A stretch of 64,000 nucleotides of DNA from Nocardiopsis listeri NBRC 13360 (GCF_001570765.1 NZ_BCSH01000014.1:33559-97558), one strand, 5' to 3'. Shown: positions 17,730 through 27,153, counted from the stretch's first letter. Numbers and translations: made by a program. Notes: generated by a model not told the origin, from the letters alone.

Positions 17730-18437
17730 ATGGAAACAGAAACCACGGAAAGGGGAGGGGCTCCCTTCCCCAGGGTGGGTGTGACGATTTCCGTATTCCT
17801 GTCCCTGCTGATGCTCGGGGTCGGTGCCGCGGTCTGGGCGGACCTTCCCCCGATGGTGCTCGGCGGCAAGGTCGATTTCGCCGGCGAACCCACGATGACC
17901 CCTCGCCCGCTCTTCGTGGTCGCGATGCCGGCGGTCACCCTCCTCGTCGTGCCGACCTTGGCCTTCCTGCCCGCGCTGGGCGAACGGTTCCAACGGGTGT
18001 CGGGGCAGGGGACACCGTGGTCGGAGCCCTCACTGCGGAGGTTCCTGGACCTCCTGCTCCCGCTCTTGTCCCTGGCTCTGGCGGCCCTGCACACCGTGTT
18101 GCTCCTGTGGGAGGCGGGCCGTGCGACCTGGCCGTCCAACGACCACCTCATGGTGGCGATCCTCACCTTCTTCCTGGTGGGACTCGGGCTCATCGTCCCG
18201 CTGTTACGCGCGGCTCGGGGGAGCGATGATCCGGCCGCCCGTTGGTGGGAGCGGGCGCGCCGGCCGGTGAGCGCGGGCATCGTTCTGGTCGGTTCGGTGA
18301 CGGGAGCGACCGGGCTCCTTCTGGGGGAACCGGTCATGGCGGCCTATGCGACGGGTCTGATCGGTCCGGTGATCCTCGTGTGCTGTGCCGCTTGCGTTCA
18401 TCGGAGAACGGGACCGGAAGAACGAATCGAGGAGTGA
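17730..18437 (+). CDS. DUF1648-like multi-pass membrane protein
   Basis: From the ATG at 17730 (GAGGGGAAG just upstream) the protein has 235 residues and about six hydrophobic helices. The first helix and following loop (VWADLPPMVLGGKVDFAGEPTMTPRPLF) resemble the DUF1648 family, often found with transporters or regulators of antimicrobial peptide resistance. It leads the ABC unit, ending three bases before the ATPase gene. It contains a TTA leucine codon (18204-18206), rare in such genomes. Its role is unknown; a part in sensing or export with the neighbouring kinase and transporter is inferred. Confidence 0.78.
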   Translation: METETTERGGAPFPRVGVTISVFLSLLMLGVGAAVWADLPPMVLGGKVDFAGEPTMTPRPLFVVAMPAVTLLVVPTLAFLPALGERFQRVSGQGTPWSEPSLRRFLDLLLPLLSLALAALHTVLLLWEAGRATWPSNDHLMVAILTFFLVGLGLIVPLLRAARGSDDPAARWWERARRPVSAGIVLVGSVTGATGLLLGEPVMAAYATGLIGPVILVCCAACVHRRTGPEERIEE

Positions 18438-18440
18438 TGC

Positions 18441-19340
18441 ATGAGCACTGACGAAATGATCGGGGTCGAGAAACTCACCCGGTCCTATGGGACGAACACC
18501 GGGATCTTCGACATCGATCTGTCCGTCCGCGAAGGGCGGGTCTTCGGGGTGGTCGGCCCGAACGGCGCCGGAAAGACCACGTTGCTGTCGATCCTCGCCG
18601 GAACCCGCGCCCCGGGGAGCGGAAGGGTGCGTTCCCACGCGGAGCGGGTTCTGTTCTGCCCGGACGTACCCGACTTCGAACCCTGGCTGACCGCCGCCGA
18701 GGTGGTCGAATTCAGCGCCCGAATGGTGGGGGCACCCGCCGGGTCGGCCGAGGTGGCGAGGGCCCTGGAGCGGGTGGGGCTCACGGAGGCCGCGGACCGC
18801 CGCAACGGCAGGTTCTCCCGGGGCATGCGGCAGCGACTGGGCCTGGCCGCCGGCCTGGTCTGCCGACCCGACGTGCTCATCCTCGACGAACCGGCTTCCG
18901 GACTCGACCCCCGGGGCCGGGTCGACATCCTCGACCTCATCACCGAACTGCGTCGGGAGTGCACCGTCATCCTCGCCAGTCACCTGCTCGGAGACGTCCA
19001 GAGGGTGTGCGACGACGTCGTGGTGATCGTCGGAGGACGTGTGGTCCATCAAGGCCCCGTCGCCGACATCGCCGACCAGGGGCGCCCCAACGCCTGGCAC
19101 CTACGGATCCGCGGGCGGGCCGACCACCTCGCCGAGCTCCTGGCCGCCGAGTCCTGGGTCACCCGGGCGGACGCGGTCGAGGAGGACTGCGTGCTCCTGG
19201 AGGCCTTCGACGCGGCCGCGGGCGAGTCGGGGATCCCCCGAGCCCTCGCCGAGCACGGTGTGCCACTGGTCGGCCTCCACGGACATCAGGAGGACCTGGA
19301 GTCGATCTTCCTCTCCCTCACGAACAGGACGGACCGATGA
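18441..19340 (+). CDS. ABC transporter ATP-binding protein
   Basis: A 299-residue exporter-type ATPase with Walker A GPNGAGKTT, signature FSRGMRQRLGLAAGL, Walker B VLILDEPASGLDPRG and the switch histidine in ASHLLGDV. The C-terminal 90 residues form the accessory domain usual in ABC-2 type ATPases of the antibiotic/bacteriocin resistance group. It begins three bases after the DUF1648-like gene and its stop overlaps the permease start (ATGA). With the divergent kinase/regulator pair this looks like a stress-responsive export module. The cargo is unknown. Confidence 0.94.
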   Translation: MSTDEMIGVEKLTRSYGTNTGIFDIDLSVREGRVFGVVGPNGAGKTTLLSILAGTRAPGSGRVRSHAERVLFCPDVPDFEPWLTAAEVVEFSARMVGAPAGSAEVARALERVGLTEAADRRNGRFSRGMRQRLGLAAGLVCRPDVLILDEPASGLDPRGRVDILDLITELRRECTVILASHLLGDVQRVCDDVVVIVGGRVVHQGPVADIADQGRPNAWHLRIRGRADHLAELLAAESWVTRADAVEEDCVLLEAFDAAAGESGIPRALAEHGVPLVGLHGHQEDLESIFLSLTNRTDR

Positions 19341-20104
19341 ACGGCACCCTCTACCGCATCGAAGCCCTCAGGCTGCTGCGCACGCACACCCTGCTCCTGT
19401 TGGTCCTGGCCTTCACCGCCGCCGGTGTCGTAGGGCCCCTGTCCGCCTACTTCATGGAGGACCTGCTCCGGTTGGCCGATCCCGAGGGCGAACTGGCGGC
19501 GTTGGACCTGAAGGTCCCGACGATGACGGCAGGCGACGCCCTGGGCTCCCACGTCGAACTGGTCGCACCCCTGGGAGCCCTGCTCGTGGTGCTGGTGGCG
19601 GCCATGGCCCTGACCGTGGACGCCGGCCCCGGCCGTTCCGTCTTCTACCGGTCCAGGGTGCCGGGGACGGCGCGACTGATCCTGCCCCGGGTCGTCCTGC
19701 CCGCGCTCGCCGCCGTCCTCGCGCACCTGGTGGGGGCCCTCGTGGCCTGGGCGTTCACCGCGATGTTCTTCGACGGACCGCCGCTGCCGGCGACCATGCT
19801 CGGTGCCCTCCTGGGCGGGGTGTACATGGTCTTCGTGGTCGCGGTGGTGGCACTGGCGTCGTCCCTGGTCCGCAACGCGCTCGCCGTGGTCGGTGTCGCC
19901 GTACTGGTGTTGGTGGTCTGCGCCGGGGCCGGGGGCCTGCCGTTCCTCGCCGAGTGGGCGCCCGGCGCCCTGCTCCAGGGGATGGTGCTACCGGCGGTGG
20001 GCACGCCGCTCGGCGACCTCCTCCCGGCGATCGCGACCACCGTCGTGCTCACCGTCGGGGCCCTCGCGCTCGCGCTGAACCGGAGCGGTGCCCGAGAGAT
20101 CTGA
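19337..20104 (+). CDS. ABC-2 type transporter permease
   Basis: The 255-residue protein opens MNGTLYRIEALRLLRTH, typical of ABC-2 permeases, and has about six hydrophobic helices with a larger loop after the first (ADPEGELAALDLKVPTM). The ATG overlaps the stop of the ATPase gene, so the two are coupled. It should form the membrane channel for the upstream ATPase. The unit ends in a hairpin terminator. Confidence 0.88.
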   Translation: MNGTLYRIEALRLLRTHTLLLLVLAFTAAGVVGPLSAYFMEDLLRLADPEGELAALDLKVPTMTAGDALGSHVELVAPLGALLVVLVAAMALTVDAGPGRSVFYRSRVPGTARLILPRVVLPALAAVLAHLVGALVAWAFTAMFFDGPPLPATMLGALLGGVYMVFVVAVVALASSLVRNALAVVGVAVLVLVVCAGAGGLPFLAEWAPGALLQGMVLPAVGTPLGDLLPAIATTVVLTVGALALALNRSGAREI

Positions 20105-20119
20105 TTCGTGCCGGTGGGT

Positions 20120-20153
20120 GAACGGCGGGGGCCTTCTCGGGTCCCCGCCGTTC
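20120..20153. terminator. Bidirectional hairpin between convergent permease and rraA genes
   Basis: GAACGGCGGGG (20120-20130) pairs perfectly with CCCCGCCGTTC (20143-20153) around a 12-base loop. It lies between the stop codons of two convergent genes (20104 and 20168), the usual place for a shared terminator. No long T-run is present, as is common at high GC. Confidence 0.75.
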
Positions 20154-20167
20154 ATGTCTGATTCGTC

Positions 20168-20650
20168 TCAAATACGCGTCTCGTTGACGACGACGCCGTC
20201 GTGGTCGCTGTAGAGCCACTCGCCGGGGACGAACGTGACGTCGCCGAAGGTCACCGGGACGTCCTGCCGACCGGCCGCGTCCTTCACGGACTTGCGCGGG
20301 TTGGAGCCCAGGGCCTTCACGCCCAGCTCCAGACCCCCGAGTGCGACGGTGTCGCGGACCGCGCCGTTGATGACCACCCCGGCCCAGCCGTTGCGCACGG
20401 CGGACTCCGCGATCATGTCGCCCATCAGGGCGGTGCGCAGCGAGCCGTTCCCGTCCACGACGAGGACGGCGCCCTCGCCAGGGGAGGCGAGGATCTGCTT
20501 GACCAGGCCGTTGTCCTCGTGGCAGCGCACGGTGCGGATCGGCCCGGAGAACACGTCGTGGCCGCCGTAGCGGCGGAACTGTGTGGAGCAGCTGCGCAGG
20601 GTGTCGCCGTGGTCGTCGATCAGGTCCGCGGTGGTGAAGTTCGTGGCCAT
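20168..20650 (-). CDS. rraA: RraA-family protein (RNase E regulator / HMG aldolase-like)
   Basis: The 160-residue protein has the RraA fold signature: GEGAVLVVDGNGSLRTALMGDMIAE and the metal/substrate loop NGAVRDTVAL. RraA inhibits RNase E in E. coli. Close relatives are 4-hydroxy-4-methyl-2-oxoglutarate/oxaloacetate aldolases, and actinobacterial members were once misnamed MenG. Which activity applies here cannot be told. It stands alone on the minus strand, divergent from the PAP2 gene. Confidence 0.88.
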   Translation of the reverse strand: MATNFTTADLIDDHGDTLRSCSTQFRRYGGHDVFSGPIRTVRCHEDNGLVKQILASPGEGAVLVVDGNGSLRTALMGDMIAESAVRNGWAGVVINGAVRDTVALGGLELGVKALGSNPRKSVKDAAGRQDVPVTFGDVTFVPGEWLYSDHDGVVVNETRI

Positions 20651-20924
20651 GACAGCTCCGGTCGCTGGGAGAGACGGATGGACCCGTCCAAGTTACTCAG
20701 CGGTAGAGCCCGGGGCGTTCGTCGGGGTCGCGTGTCTCCTTCGTCGGACCGGACGTGCGCTTCCGTCGGATTTCCGCGTGGTACGGCCCCGTGGGGTTTC
20801 GGTTGATGACAGGATGAAGGCTTCCCGTCATTCGACCATGGGAGTTCCGTCACCGGAACGTCGCCCGGCCTTTCCCCTGCCGCTTGAGCGACTCTTCTCC
20901 CCCGTACGACCCCAATGGAGAGAG

Positions 20925-21587
20925 ATGGTCTCCGAGATCTTCGCCATCAGTGCCGCCTGGTCGCGAGCCGTGATCGAGTTCGCCGCCGGACTCGACCCCT
21001 GGATGCAGTCCGCGGCGGAGCTGGGCACCGACCTGTTCCTCGGTGTCTTCGCGCTCTTGTTCCTCATGGCCTGGTGGAAGGCCCGATCGGTCGACTCGCG
21101 CCGGGTCGGACTGGCGCTCTTCGCCCCGGTCGCGACCGTCATCGCCTACTTCGTCAGCGTGACGATCAAGTCGTTCTTCCAACAGATGCGGCCCTGCCAG
21201 GCCATGACCGACCTCAGCGTCATCGCCACCTGTGATCCCATCGGCGACTGGTCGTTTCCCAGCAACCACTCCGCGATCGCCGGCGCCGCCGCGGCCGCGA
21301 TCATCGTCGCCTGGCGCCGCTTCGCCGTCGCCGCGGTCCTCTTCGCCTTCCTGGAGGCCTTCTCTCGGGTCTTCGTCGGCGCCCACTACCCGCACGACGT
21401 AACGGTCGGACTGCTGGTCGGCGCCATCGTCGCCACCTTGGTCTCCCTCCTGGCCGCCCGCCCGATGACCTTCCTCGTCGACCGCCTCGCGGAGATCGAC
21501 GCGCTGCGTCCCCTCCTGCGCGCCAAGCCCCCGGTCCCCGGCCCCGGCCACGAGGCCATTCGGCAGGACACGCACGCCAAGACGTAG
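20925..21587 (+). CDS. PAP2-family membrane phosphatase
   Basis: The protein carries the three phosphatase motifs of type 2 phosphatidic acid phosphatases: KSFFQQMRP, FPSNHS (the usual PSGH with N for G) and SRVFVGAHYPHD. It has about five membrane helices and probably removes phosphate from a lipid such as undecaprenyl diphosphate or phosphatidate at the outer face. The ATG at 20925 has GGAG close upstream and gives 220 residues; in-frame starts at 20815 and 20839 would add a basic N terminus. A 14-base-pair terminator hairpin follows. Confidence 0.88.
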   Translation: MVSEIFAISAAWSRAVIEFAAGLDPWMQSAAELGTDLFLGVFALLFLMAWWKARSVDSRRVGLALFAPVATVIAYFVSVTIKSFFQQMRPCQAMTDLSVIATCDPIGDWSFPSNHSAIAGAAAAAIIVAWRRFAVAAVLFAFLEAFSRVFVGAHYPHDVTVGLLVGAIVATLVSLLAARPMTFLVDRLAEIDALRPLLRAKPPVPGPGHEAIRQDTHAKT

Positions 21588-21597
21588 ACCCCGCCCC

Positions 21598-21631
21598 GTG
21601 TGCCCTGCTCCACTCCCGGAGCAGGGCACAC
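21598..21631 (+). terminator. Terminator after the PAP2 gene
   Basis: GTGTGCCCTGCTCC (21598-21611) pairs perfectly with GGAGCAGGGCACAC (21618-21631) around a 6-base loop, 10 bases after the PAP2 stop. A second inverted repeat, TGTCCACA-CCC-TGTGGACA, follows at once at about 21635-21653. Confidence 0.85.
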
Positions 21632-21748
21632 GTCTGTCCACACCCTGTGGACAGAGGTCGAGGCCCCCGACTCTGTGGCATTATTAAAGCAAGTGGGTTT
21701 TCCGCTTGATCAGTGATGAAGCCACCCGGAAAGAGGGGGAGAGGCTCG

Positions 21749-23140
21749 ATGCTGCTGAGTTTCCGCGTGGAGAACCACAAGTCCATCCGTGACGAACAAC
21801 AGTTGCTCCTCACCCCCACCTACGATGACGCGGTCCCGGAAGACGCGGACTGGGAAGCCTGTTCCGTCGCCGGCATCTTCGGTGCCAACGCCTCGGGTAA
21901 GTCCAACCTGCTGCACGCTCTCGACTTCATGCGGGAGACCGTCCGCTGGTCCATGAGCCGTTCAGAACCCGGGAGCGGCATCGCGCGTGAACCCTTCGCC
22001 CTTGATCCCACATCGAGGGTCGAACCCTCCACCTTCGTCGTCGATCTGACGCTCTCCGAGGTTCGCCACACCTATGGCTTCGCCATCGACGATGAGCGTG
22101 TGGTCGAGGAGTGGTTGTACGCCTATCCGAAGCGTCGCAAGCGCGTCCTGTTCGAGCGTGAGGGCGAGGAGTTCGTGTTCGGTGACAGTGCTCCGACCAG
22201 TCTCCGACAGGTCAAGGACATCACCGGACCCAACGTGCTGTTCCTGACCGTTGCGGCTCGCGCCGCCAGCGCAGACGTGGAGCAGGTCTACCAGTGGTTC
22301 TCTGAACAGCTGGTCTTCGCTGAGGAACGGAGCTCCGGCCCACCCGGTTGGCTGAGGAATCAGCAAGTGTCCGAAGAACAGATGGCCGGTCTGGGTGAGT
22401 TGCTGCGGTCAGCAGGTACAGGGGTCCGTTCTGTTGAGTTGAAGGATGGCTCGGCTTCCTTCGTGGTCAGTGAGTCTGGGCTCGGAGAACTGGTGAAATC
22501 CCTTGACAGGGATACCGCGAGCGGCGATCCCGAGAAAATGGTTCTGTATTCGTCGATGGGATCAGGGAAGACCCATTCTTGGCTGGCGGCCATCGAGAGG
22601 CTGAGAGGGAGCAAGCGATTCACGTCATCGGAACTCTGCTTCCACCATGGTGAGGGAGATTCCACGCGCCCTCTTTCCTGGAACGAAGAGTCCAAGGGAA
22701 CTCGCACTCTCACCGCTCTCGGCTACGAGGCCCAACGTGTCCTCGAAACGGGGGGAGTCCTGGTGGTCGACGAGATCGACGCCAGCCTGCACCCTTACCT
22801 CTCAGCTCGGGTAATCTCCCTTTTCCAGGATGAGAAGCAGAACCCCCACGGTGCACAGCTGATCTTCACCAGCCACGACGCGACACTGCTCGGTCGGATC
22901 CGTGGTGAGGAGGTTCTCAGGCGTGACCACATCTGGTTCGTCGAGAAGGATGCCCAAGGCCGGACCACTCTCTATCCGTTGAGTGACTTCAAACCCCGAG
23001 GCGATGACAACCGGGCTCGTCGTTATCTCACCGGTCGTTATGGAGCCGTTCCCGATGTGGATGACGAACTCTTCCTGATGGCCCTCCACCGTAGGGCGCA
23101 AAGGGAGGAGAGCTTCGAGGCCGAGGTCGATCGCGAGTGA
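21749..23140 (+). CDS. RloA-like AAA family ATPase (OLD/SMC-type, defence-associated)
   Basis: The 463-residue protein opens MLLSFRVENHKSIRDEQQL, the typical start of OLD-like/SMC-type AAA_15/AAA_21 ATPases. Walker A is GANASGKS (45-52), Walker B is VLVVDEIDASLHP, and a switch histidine is in FTSHDATLLG. This layout is that of RloA, first noted in restriction-linked loci and usually paired with RloB. The start at 21749 has a good GGAG site. Codon use looks less GC-biased than its neighbours, suggesting transfer. Its partner gene directly downstream (GTGA overlap) is broken. The ATPase frame itself looks intact. Anti-phage or DNA-related function is inferred from the family. Confidence 0.85.
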   Translation: MLLSFRVENHKSIRDEQQLLLTPTYDDAVPEDADWEACSVAGIFGANASGKSNLLHALDFMRETVRWSMSRSEPGSGIAREPFALDPTSRVEPSTFVVDLTLSEVRHTYGFAIDDERVVEEWLYAYPKRRKRVLFEREGEEFVFGDSAPTSLRQVKDITGPNVLFLTVAARAASADVEQVYQWFSEQLVFAEERSSGPPGWLRNQQVSEEQMAGLGELLRSAGTGVRSVELKDGSASFVVSESGLGELVKSLDRDTASGDPEKMVLYSSMGSGKTHSWLAAIERLRGSKRFTSSELCFHHGEGDSTRPLSWNEESKGTRTLTALGYEAQRVLETGGVLVVDEIDASLHPYLSARVISLFQDEKQNPHGAQLIFTSHDATLLGRIRGEEVLRRDHIWFVEKDAQGRTTLYPLSDFKPRGDDNRARRYLTGRYGAVPDVDDELFLMALHRRAQREESFEAEVDRE

Positions 23141-23510
23141 GTAAACGTGCCAAGCGAGAGCGGGAGAGCGCTCTCGAACGCCGTGGCTCGCGTCGTGAGG
23201 AACGGAGTGTCTACCTCGTTGTCTGTGAGGGAGAGACGGAGAAACGCTACTTCGACTCCATGCGCGGACACCCTGGTGTCCGGGTCCACACCGTGCACGT
23301 CCGTCAGGCCAAGCACCCTCAGAAGGAGCGAGTGCTCCGTGCCGCCAGGGAGGCCGAACGTGCCTTCCAGGTTGGGGTAAGGGGCGTACTCGGTTCGACG
23401 ATTTCGCACACGGAATCCAGGACGCCCTGGAACGTGCCGAGCGTCTGCCCGCGGGTTCGGATCCCAGTACCGACGTCCACCGGCTCATGCGGGCTCTCCT
23501 ACGGGAATGA
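23137..23510 (+). pseudogene. rloB remnant: internal deletion with frameshift
   Basis: From a GTG overlapping the ATPase stop, the first 78 codons encode a clear RloB N terminus with VYLVVCEGETEKRYF, the acidic first motif of this TOPRIM-like family. Past about 23371-23390 this frame loses all family character. A different frame then gives GRTRFDDFAHGIQDALERAE and ends in STDVHRLMRALLRE with TGA at 23508-23510, the usual RloB C terminus. The middle of a roughly 200-residue protein, about 85 residues holding the remaining catalytic acidic residues and the NPCFELW-type segment, is missing and the frame is changed. The product should be inactive. Confidence 0.8.
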
Positions 23511-23562
23511 GTGCGGGGTGGGTCACGGTCGCGGTGGAGGGGACAACTGAGACACTGGTGGG

Positions 23563-24858
23563 GTGGGTACTCAACAGACTTCCGCAGAGCTCTTCCGGCG
23601 GGCGGCCGCCGTCGTCCCCGGCGGTGTGAACTCGCCCGTCCGCGCCTTCGGCGCCGTCGGCGGCACCCCGCCCTTCTTCGTCAAGGGCGAGGGCCCCTAC
23701 CTCACGGACACCGACGGTCGCCGCTACGTCGACCTCGTCTGCTCCTGGGGGCCGCTCGTCCTCGGCCACGCCGAACCCTCCGTGGTGGAGGCCCTCCACG
23801 GTCAGGTGGCCGCCGGTACCTCCTACGGCGCCCCGACGCCCGGCGAGGTCGAGCTCGCCGAGCTGATCGTGGAACGCACCGCCGTGGAGAAGGTCCGCCT
23901 GGTCAACTCCGGGACCGAGGCCACCATGTCCGCGATCCGCCTCGCCCGCGGCTTCACCGGACGCGGCAAGGTCATCAAGTTCGCCGGCAACTACCACGGC
24001 CACGTCGACGCCCTTCTCGCCGCCGCCGGTTCCGGCCTGGCCACCTTCGCGCTGCCCGACTCCCCGGGTGTCACCGGTGCCAGTGCCGCGGACACCATCG
24101 TGCTGCCCTACAACGACGTCGAGGCCGTCGAACGGGCCTTCGCCGAGCACGGCGACGAGATCGCCTGCGTGATCGCCGAGGCCTGCCCGGCGAACATGGG
24201 CGTGGTCCCGCCCCGCGCCGGGTTCAACGCCCGGCTCAAGGAGATCGCGCACGCCAACGGCGCCCTGCTGATCCTCGACGAGGTCCTCACCGGATTCCGG
24301 GTCAGCGCCTCCGGTTGGTACGGCCTGGAGGAGGTCGCCGGCGACCTGGTGACGTTCGGCAAGGTCATGGGCGGCGGACTGCCCGCCGCGGCCTTCGGTG
24401 GACGCGCCGACATCATGGACCGACTCGCCCCGAACGGTCCCGTCTACCAGGCGGGCACACTGTCCGGGAACCCGCTGGCCACGGCGGCGGGCCTGGCCAC
24501 CCTGCGCGGTGCGACCTCGGCGGTCTACGAACACATCGACCGGGTGTCCACACAGGTCCAGGCCGAGGTCTCCCAGGCGCTCGGCGCCGCCGGGGTCGCC
24601 CACCGGGTCCAGAACGGCGGCAACCTGTTCACGGTCTTCTTCACCGACCAGGACGTCGTCGACTTCGACACCGCTCGGGCCACCGACACCAAGGTGTTCG
24701 CGGCGTTCTTCCACGCCATGCTCGAACAGGGCGTGTACCTGCCTCCCGCCGCGTTCGAGGCCTGGTTCTTCTCGGCCGCGCACGACGAGACCGCCATCGA
24801 TCAGGTGGTCTCCGCCCTGCCGAAGGCGGCCCGGGCAGCCGCCGAGGCCCAGGGCTGA
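23563..24858 (+). CDS. hemL: Glutamate-1-semialdehyde 2,1-aminomutase HemL
   Basis: HemL converts glutamate-1-semialdehyde (the HemA product) to 5-aminolevulinate, using pyridoxal phosphate. The 431 residues include the cofactor-binding lysine in TFGKVMGGG (Lys267), [22 protein letters not shown] and NYHGHVD, all typical of the enzyme. The GTG start has only a weak GGTGG site. It lies 52 bases behind the rloB remnant, so the acquired module has been inserted directly ahead of a core gene whose native promoter may have been changed. A histidine phosphatase gene follows, as in other actinomycetes. Confidence 0.97.
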   Translation: MGTQQTSAELFRRAAAVVPGGVNSPVRAFGAVGGTPPFFVKGEGPYLTDTDGRRYVDLVCSWGPLVLGHAEPSVVEALHGQVAAGTSYGAPTPGEVELAELIVERTAVEKVRLVNSGTEATMSAIRLARGFTGRGKVIKFAGNYHGHVDALLAAAGSGLATFALPDSPGVTGASAADTIVLPYNDVEAVERAFAEHGDEIACVIAEACPANMGVVPPRAGFNARLKEIAHANGALLILDEVLTGFRVSASGWYGLEEVAGDLVTFGKVMGGGLPAAAFGGRADIMDRLAPNGPVYQAGTLSGNPLATAAGLATLRGATSAVYEHIDRVSTQVQAEVSQALGAAGVAHRVQNGGNLFTVFFTDQDVVDFDTARATDTKVFAAFFHAMLEQGVYLPPAAFEAWFFSAAHDETAIDQVVSALPKAARAAAEAQG

Positions 24859-24892
24859 TCACGCCCGAACTCCGCACAGAAGGACTCCCACG

Positions 24893-25528
24893 ATGACCAC
24901 GACCACCGTCGTCCACCTGCTTCGCCACGGTGAGGTGTACAACCCCGACAAGGTCCTCTACGGACGCTTGCCCGACTACCACCTGAGCGATCGCGGGCAG
25001 CGGATGGCGGAGCTGGCCGCCGACTGGTTCGAGGGCCACGACATCGCGGCCCTGTACTCCTCGCCGCTGGATCGCACCCAGGAGACCGCGATCCCGCTGC
25101 AGAAGGCGTTCGATCTGCCGGTGACCCTGGACGATCGGCTCATCGAGGCGGCCAACAAGTTCGAGGGAATGACGTTGTCCGGGGCCTCGGCCCGCGACCC
25201 ACAGGTGCTGAAGCGGCTCTACAACCCGTTCCAACCCTCGTGGGGCGAGCCCTACCAACAGGTCGTGGAACGGATGGTCGACGTGATCAAGGTGGTCCGT
25301 CGGGCGGCCTGGGGGCGCGAGGCCGTGTGCGTCAGTCACCAGTTGCCGATCTGGATGGCGCGACGGGCCTCGGAGGGCAAGCGACTGTGGCACCGGCCGG
25401 ATCGGCGCGAGTGCAACCTCGCCAGCGTCACGTCGTTGACCTTCGCCGACCAGCGTCTGGCCAGCGTCAGCTATGCGGAGCCGGCGGCAGGGTTGTACGT
25501 CGATGGGCCGTCCGTTCCGGGTGCCTGA
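24893..25528 (+). CDS. Histidine phosphatase family protein (phosphoglycerate mutase-like)
   Basis: The 211-residue protein has the RHG motif with catalytic histidine (VHLLRHGEVYNPDKVLYGRL) and a second histidine in VCVSHQLPIWMARR. Such genes lie directly behind hemL in many actinomycetes, often followed by cytochrome c biogenesis genes; those are not present here. AAGGA lies upstream of the ATG. Substrate unknown. It is shorter and lacks the inserts of true phosphoglycerate mutase, which is encoded at 43.5 kb. Confidence 0.9.
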   Translation: MTTTTVVHLLRHGEVYNPDKVLYGRLPDYHLSDRGQRMAELAADWFEGHDIAALYSSPLDRTQETAIPLQKAFDLPVTLDDRLIEAANKFEGMTLSGASARDPQVLKRLYNPFQPSWGEPYQQVVERMVDVIKVVRRAAWGREAVCVSHQLPIWMARRASEGKRLWHRPDRRECNLASVTSLTFADQRLASVSYAEPAAGLYVDGPSVPGA

Positions 25529-25556
25529 TCGATTGTTCGAAGCGTGAGAACCCCAG

Positions 25557-25582
25557 CGGGGCGGCCGGAACAGGCCGCCCCG
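25557..25582 (+). terminator. Terminator after the hemL-phosphatase unit
   Basis: CGGGGCGGCC (25557-25566) pairs perfectly with GGCCGCCCCG (25573-25582) around GGAACA, 28 bases after the phosphatase stop. No T-run follows. Confidence 0.7.
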
Positions 25583-25822
25583 AGACCGCGCTTCGCGTAG
25601 TTCGTGTCCGTTGAACACGCCCTACCGGATAAGCTGGGGCCACGGGTGCGGTGGATATGCGTGCTCAGTGCCGCCCTCCCCGGGGTCCGCCCCGGTCGCA
25701 CCGGCCGCGCACGCGAACGCGTGTGAGCCATCGCGAGCCCGGTTACCGCATCCGAGCCGTCAGGTGTTCCGCACCAGTGGTTCGGCATGTCCGTACTCAC
25801 TCGTCAGCGAGAAGGTGATCCC

Positions 25823-25921
25823 ATGGGTTCCGTCATCAAGAAGCGTCGTAAGCGGATGGCGAAGAAGAAGCACCGCAAGCTGCTCAAGCGCACGCGTGTC
25901 GCGCGTCGCAACAAGAAGTAG
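25823..25921 (+). CDS. Small ribosomal protein bS22 (AURKAIP1/COX24 domain)
   Basis: A 32-residue, extremely basic protein beginning [19 protein letters not shown] and ending VARRNKK. It matches the bS22/AURKAIP1-COX24 domain protein, a small actinobacterial ribosome component bound near the 30S decoding and intersubunit region. GAGAAGG lies ahead of the ATG. It precedes an epimerase gene, as in other actinomycetes. The protein is easily missed because of its length, but the match is unmistakable. Confidence 0.93.
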   Translation: MGSVIKKRRKRMAKKKHRKLLKRTRVARRNKK

Positions 25922-26144
25922 GACATTCCAGCGGCGAACGTCTCTCCGCGGGCTTGGGCGTGCCCCAGGGCTCGCCTCGGACGCGGAGACACTTCCCCCC
26001 TTTGCGTGGCATTGCCCACGACAATGGAATTTTCTGGCTGAAGCGCTGTTGTGCTTCACGGGTCGCGGTCGCCGCTTCACCCCTGGCGGGTGAACGGTCC
26101 GCGGGCCTTTCGCACCACCGTCTCCTTTCAAGGAACGTGTCGCC

Positions 26145-27107
26145 ATGGCTCGTGTCGTACTCGTCACCGGGGTCTCCAGCCCCCTCGCTGCCAGGGTCGC
26201 CCAGGCCCTGAGTGAGAGGCCCGGCGTGCGCCGGGTCATCGGAGCGGACTCCTCACCTCCCCCGGGCGAACTGCCGGGGATCGAGTACCGGCACGTCGAC
26301 CTGCACGACGGAAGCCTGGACCGGATCGTCACCGATTCGGGCGCCGACCTGGTCCTGCACCTGGGTCTGGACACGGTGAAGGGCGCCGACCGGGAGGACG
26401 ACCTCCTCGGCACCATGCGTGTCCTGGGCGCGGCCCAGCGTTCCGATTCCGTGCGCCGTCTCGTGGTGCGCTCCAGCGCCACCTGGGAGGCCGACGACGC
26501 GGCCGTGGTGGAGCGGGACACCCGTTCACTCCAACGCCGGCGCCCGGACCTGTCCGTGGCCGTGTTGAAGTTCGCGAACCTCATCGGTCCCTCCGTGGAC
26601 ACCCCCCTCACCCGATACATGGACTACCGGGTCGTACCCACCGTCATGGGTCGAGACCCGCGAGTGCAGTTCCTGCACGAGGACGACGGCGTCGAGGCGC
26701 TCACCCTCATGGCGTTGAGCGATCAGACCGGTTCCTTCGACGTCTCGGGGGCGGACGCGGTCCCCCTCTCACACTGTCTGCGTCGCATCGGCGGTCAACG
26801 CGTCCCCGTACCGGCCCGTGGCCTGAAGGTGCTGCGCGGTGTGGCCAAGCACGGCCGGATCGGTTACGCGAGTGCCAGCGCCGCCCGCACCGTCAACACC
26901 GGCCTGCACGCCGCTCGGCTGGACCCGACCCCGTTGTGCACCGCCCTGGACTGGTCGCCCACCTACAGCTCCATCGAGGCCTTCGAGTCGTACGCGCACA
27001 GTCGTGGCGGCGTCGACCGTGGTGGCGCCTCCCGAAGCGGCGGACGCGGCGCCGGGCTGCGTCCGGTGCACGTCATCGCTCTGGCCCGAGCCACCCTGGG
27101 CCGCTGA
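26145..27107 (+). CDS. NAD-dependent epimerase/dehydratase family protein
   Basis: The 320-residue protein is of the short-chain dehydrogenase/epimerase group: VLVTGVSSPLAARVAQAL at the N terminus is the nucleotide-binding loop and VVRSSATWEADD sits where the catalytic serine lies. The usual YxxxK pair is not clear (KFANLIGPSV follows instead), so it may bind rather than convert a sugar nucleotide. It commonly neighbours bS22 in actinomycetes. AAGGA lies upstream of the ATG. The C-terminal 30 residues are Gly/Arg-rich. Substrate unknown. Confidence 0.82.
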   Translation: MARVVLVTGVSSPLAARVAQALSERPGVRRVIGADSSPPPGELPGIEYRHVDLHDGSLDRIVTDSGADLVLHLGLDTVKGADREDDLLGTMRVLGAAQRSDSVRRLVVRSSATWEADDAAVVERDTRSLQRRRPDLSVAVLKFANLIGPSVDTPLTRYMDYRVVPTVMGRDPRVQFLHEDDGVEALTLMALSDQTGSFDVSGADAVPLSHCLRRIGGQRVPVPARGLKVLRGVAKHGRIGYASASAARTVNTGLHAARLDPTPLCTALDWSPTYSSIEAFESYAHSRGGVDRGGASRSGGRGAGLRPVHVIALARATLGR

Positions 27108-27153
27108 CCGACCCTCGCCTCTCTTTCTCCTCTGCGGTGCCGACCGGGTGTCC

